This document shows, one piece after another, positions 22,729 through 24,076 of a DNA stretch of 24,076 nt. The translations under genes were made by a program, and so were the position numbers. Where the stretch lies: the NCBI GenBank assembly GCA_031255985.1, contig JAIRRL010000064.1:1-24076 (forward strand), in the 5' to 3' direction. The notes beneath the pieces were generated by a model. The model saw only the letters and a program-made list of their open reading frames with translations, was not told the origin of the DNA and did not search any database. This DNA is from Gracilibacteraceae bacterium (GTDB lineage Bacteria; Bacillota; Desulfitobacteriia; Desulfitobacteriales; Syntrophobotulaceae). Each line of letters begins with the position of its first letter. Position 1 is the first letter of the stretch.

Positions 22729-22756
22729 GTGTAACAATTCATATATTATGTTACAT
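22729..22756 (+). promoter_or_regulatory. dyad 2, second copy of TGTAACA-N12-TGTTACA
   Basis: Same arms and the same 12-bp spacing (22730-22736 and 22749-22755) as dyad 1, with the centre also AT-rich and sharing several positions. The centres of the two copies are 149 bp apart. The precise repetition in a non-coding leader argues for a real protein-binding site. Confidence 0.6.
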
Positions 22757-22903
22757 CAGCTCCCGCCGTCTTCGCGCGGCCTACGGCTCGCGGAAGGGAA
22801 ACTCAATAATAATTGCCGGAAAATACGCGGCATGTTTTTCGAGGGCGGTACGGGGCGCGGAGGGAGTGAGGCGACGAACAGCGTTTTTAGGAGGCGACCT
22901 TAT

Positions 22904-22939
22904 ATGTGCGAAAAACGAAAAGGAGAAACATTACCATGA
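22904..22939 (+). CDS. 11-codon leader ORF overlapping the LRR start
   Basis: AGGAGG (22889-22894) is placed 9 nt before an ATG at 22904 that encodes the peptide MCEKRKGETLP. Its TGA (22937-22939) overlaps the LRR ATG as ATGA. It has a better ribosome site than most genes here, so it may be translated and couple or regulate translation of the LRR gene. It is too short to identify by family. Confidence 0.45.
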   Translation: MCEKRKGETLP

Positions 22940-24076
22940 ACGAACGGCAAGTACTTATGACCAGACCGAAGATGGCGGGAATCCTCTCTCTCCTGACTCT
23001 GGCGCTGCTGCTGTCCGCCGCGCCGCTTTTTCCCGCCGCCCTGTACGCGGACGGGATAGCCCCGGACGGTTCTTCCGTCACTATAGCCCAGATTTTTCCA
23101 GATCCGCTTTTGGCGAATTGGGTGGCCCAAGGGTTGGGCAATCAGGATAAAAACGCCTACACGCCAAGCGCGGCGGAGCTGGCGGGCATAAGCGGACAGC
23201 TTTCCCTGGCCGGGCAGAGCGAGTTTACCGATTGGACTGGTATCCAATACCTGGTTGGTTTGAGCGGGATTAATTTTGATGATACAAACGTAACGGGGAA
23301 TTTATCGGCGCTCGCTGCTCTCAGCGCTTTGACCGAACTGCGGATAGGCTCTCCCAATGTGGAGGGGGATATCGCCTCCCTCAGCGTTCTGACCGGCTTG
23401 ACCGAGCTTAATCTGCAATGGACAGTATATAACAATGGGTATACTGAGCATCCGGACGGCAACCAGAAGATTGTCGGCGGTATTGCCGCTCTCGCCAATA
23501 TGACGAACCTGACGGAATTGGATTTGGGCTGGACCGGGGTGAGCGGCGACTTGGCAGATATCGCCGGTTTGACTGATATGGTCAAACTTCAGTTAAGCGG
23601 GACGCCTGTGGAGGGAGATATCGCCTCCCTCGGCGGCATGACTGATCTTGAAGAACTATGGCTGGACACCATCCCGGACGGCAGACATCGGATTAGAGGC
23701 AATCTATCAGCCCTGACCGGATTAACCAAACTGCGCTATATCGGGCTGAGTTCTGGCGCCGTTGAGGGAAATTTAACCGCCTTGCTGCCTCTGACCGGTT
23801 TACATCATCTTAACATTGGTACGGCTTCCGGCGATACGGCAACAATCGCCGCTATGAGCAATTTGAACGCTATATGGTTGAGAGGCGACATGGAGGGTGA
23901 TCTTGCCGCCTTGGCGGGAAGAACCGGTATAATTTATCTTAATATTGCTAACGCGAGAGTTTACGGCGATATTTCCTCCCTCGCCGGCCTGACCCTGATT
24001 TCTCGTCTGAATCTGTCCAACCAGAAAATCACTCTGCCGCCGGTTCAATTTTCCGGCGCGCCGATCAGCGTGCCCC
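22936..24076 (+). CDS. secreted internalin-like leucine-rich-repeat protein, N-terminal part
   Basis: The frame is open from ATG 22936 to the window end (380 codons, no stop), so the protein is incomplete at its C-terminus. AGGAGA (22921-22926) precedes the ATG by 9 nt. A signal peptide is clear: basic residues (R10, K12), a hydrophobic core of about 14-36 and a likely cleavage after LYA at 38. Residues about 46-80 (IAQIFPDPLLANWVAQGLG) resemble the cap found before bacterial internalin-type LRRs. From about residue 95 come some 10 repeats of about 24 residues on the plan GDIAxLxxLTxLxxLxLxxTxV, several with inserted loops (for example around 165-180). The missing part probably holds cell-wall or SLH anchoring and Ig-like or other surface domains. 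Likely role: adhesion or surface binding (inference). Confidence 0.9.
   Translation, partial: MNERQVLMTRPKMAGILSLLTLALLLSAAPLFPAALYADGIAPDGSSVTIAQIFPDPLLANWVAQGLGNQDKNAYTPSAAELAGISGQLSLAGQSEFTDWTGIQYLVGLSGINFDDTNVTGNLSALAALSALTELRIGSPNVEGDIASLSVLTGLTELNLQWTVYNNGYTEHPDGNQKIVGGIAALANMTNLTELDLGWTGVSGDLADIAGLTDMVKLQLSGTPVEGDIASLGGMTDLEELWLDTIPDGRHRIRGNLSALTGLTKLRYIGLSSGAVEGNLTALLPLTGLHHLNIGTASGDTATIAAMSNLNAIWLRGDMEGDLAALAGRTGIIYLNIANARVYGDISSLAGLTLISRLNLSNQKITLPPVQFSGAPISVP

Larger units (their letters stand above)
22122..22935. other. 814-bp non-coding region between trpS and the LRR gene
   Basis: This gap holds the trpS promoter, a perfect GGCGCGCGCGCC palindrome (22142-22153), a 175-bp inverted-repeat element, an extended -10 promoter facing right, two 26-bp dyads, T-rich tracts (about 22640-22700) and a leader ORF. 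Possible longer frames (22234-22434 and 22599-23150, plus) lack ribosome sites and family resemblance and are not called as genes. Confidence 0.6.

Noticed and set aside
22440..22935. Cyclic-di-GMP or other known riboswitch in the long LRR leader
   Set aside because: No conserved core of a known riboswitch class was recognised; only dyads and T-rich tracts are clear. A covariance-model search would be decisive.
22599..23150. 183-codon plus-strand frame overlapping the LRR start
   Set aside because: The start lies inside dyad 1 with no ribosome site, and the frame crosses the signal peptide of the better supported LRR gene in another phase.
1..24076. CRISPR array, tRNA or rRNA genes, prophage
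   Set aside because: No regularly spaced direct repeats, no cloverleaf or rRNA-like segments and no phage structural or integrase genes were seen on either strand.

Overview
This window looks like a stretch of chromosome from an anaerobic, moderately high-GC Bacillota (a Clostridia- or Negativicutes-type bacterium). The reasons are: a giant 2-hydroxyacyl-CoA dehydratase-activase-like protein, an indolepyruvate:ferredoxin oxidoreductase (iorAB) with an arylacetate-CoA ligase (paaK), a DUF2325 protein, a PASTA-tailed SpoVD/FtsI-type transpeptidase, strong AGGAGG-type ribosome sites, TTG/GTG starts, and sigma-A promoters with 17-bp spacers. The phylum-level assignment is an inference; no rRNA or tRNA gene is visible.

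Layout. Positions 1-119 hold a hairpin-rich leader. At 120-434 (+) is a small stand-alone PAS-like protein, convergent with the 1.4 kaa activase-like protein (448-4686, -). A 196-bp divergent promoter region separates that gene from an AT-richer solitary gene (4883-9691, +), which encodes a three-part DnaQ-like exonuclease / RecQ helicase / UvrD-type helicase fusion. This is the most unusual protein in the window. It runs convergently into the (p)ppGpp synthetase/hydrolase rel (9719-11875, -), whose leader carries four consecutive hairpins.

From 12175 to 22121 every gene is on the minus strand. In transcription order these are trpS; then trxB, a rhomboid protease and a SpoVD-like PBP (tightly coupled); a GNAT acetyltransferase; an orphan Phd/YefM antitoxin with its own promoter, followed by paaK-iorA-iorB; and a DUF2325 gene whose promoter is covered by a nested palindromic operator. 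An excellent minus-strand terminator ends DUF2325 before rel.

The right end (22122-22935) is an 814-bp non-coding accessory-looking zone. It has a 175-bp inverted-repeat element, an extended -10 promoter, two near-identical 26-bp dyads 149 bp apart, and an 11-codon leader ORF overlapping the start of an internalin-like secreted leucine-rich-repeat protein that runs off the window.

Functionally, paaK-iorAB points to aromatic amino acid fermentation through aryl-pyruvate and aryl-acetyl-CoA. trpS, rel, trxB and the PBP are core housekeeping. The helicase fusion and the LRR protein are the accessory elements. No established defence operon, CRISPR array, prophage or intact insertion sequence is seen; the helicase fusion is the best candidate for an undescribed DNA-processing or defence function, but that role is inference.
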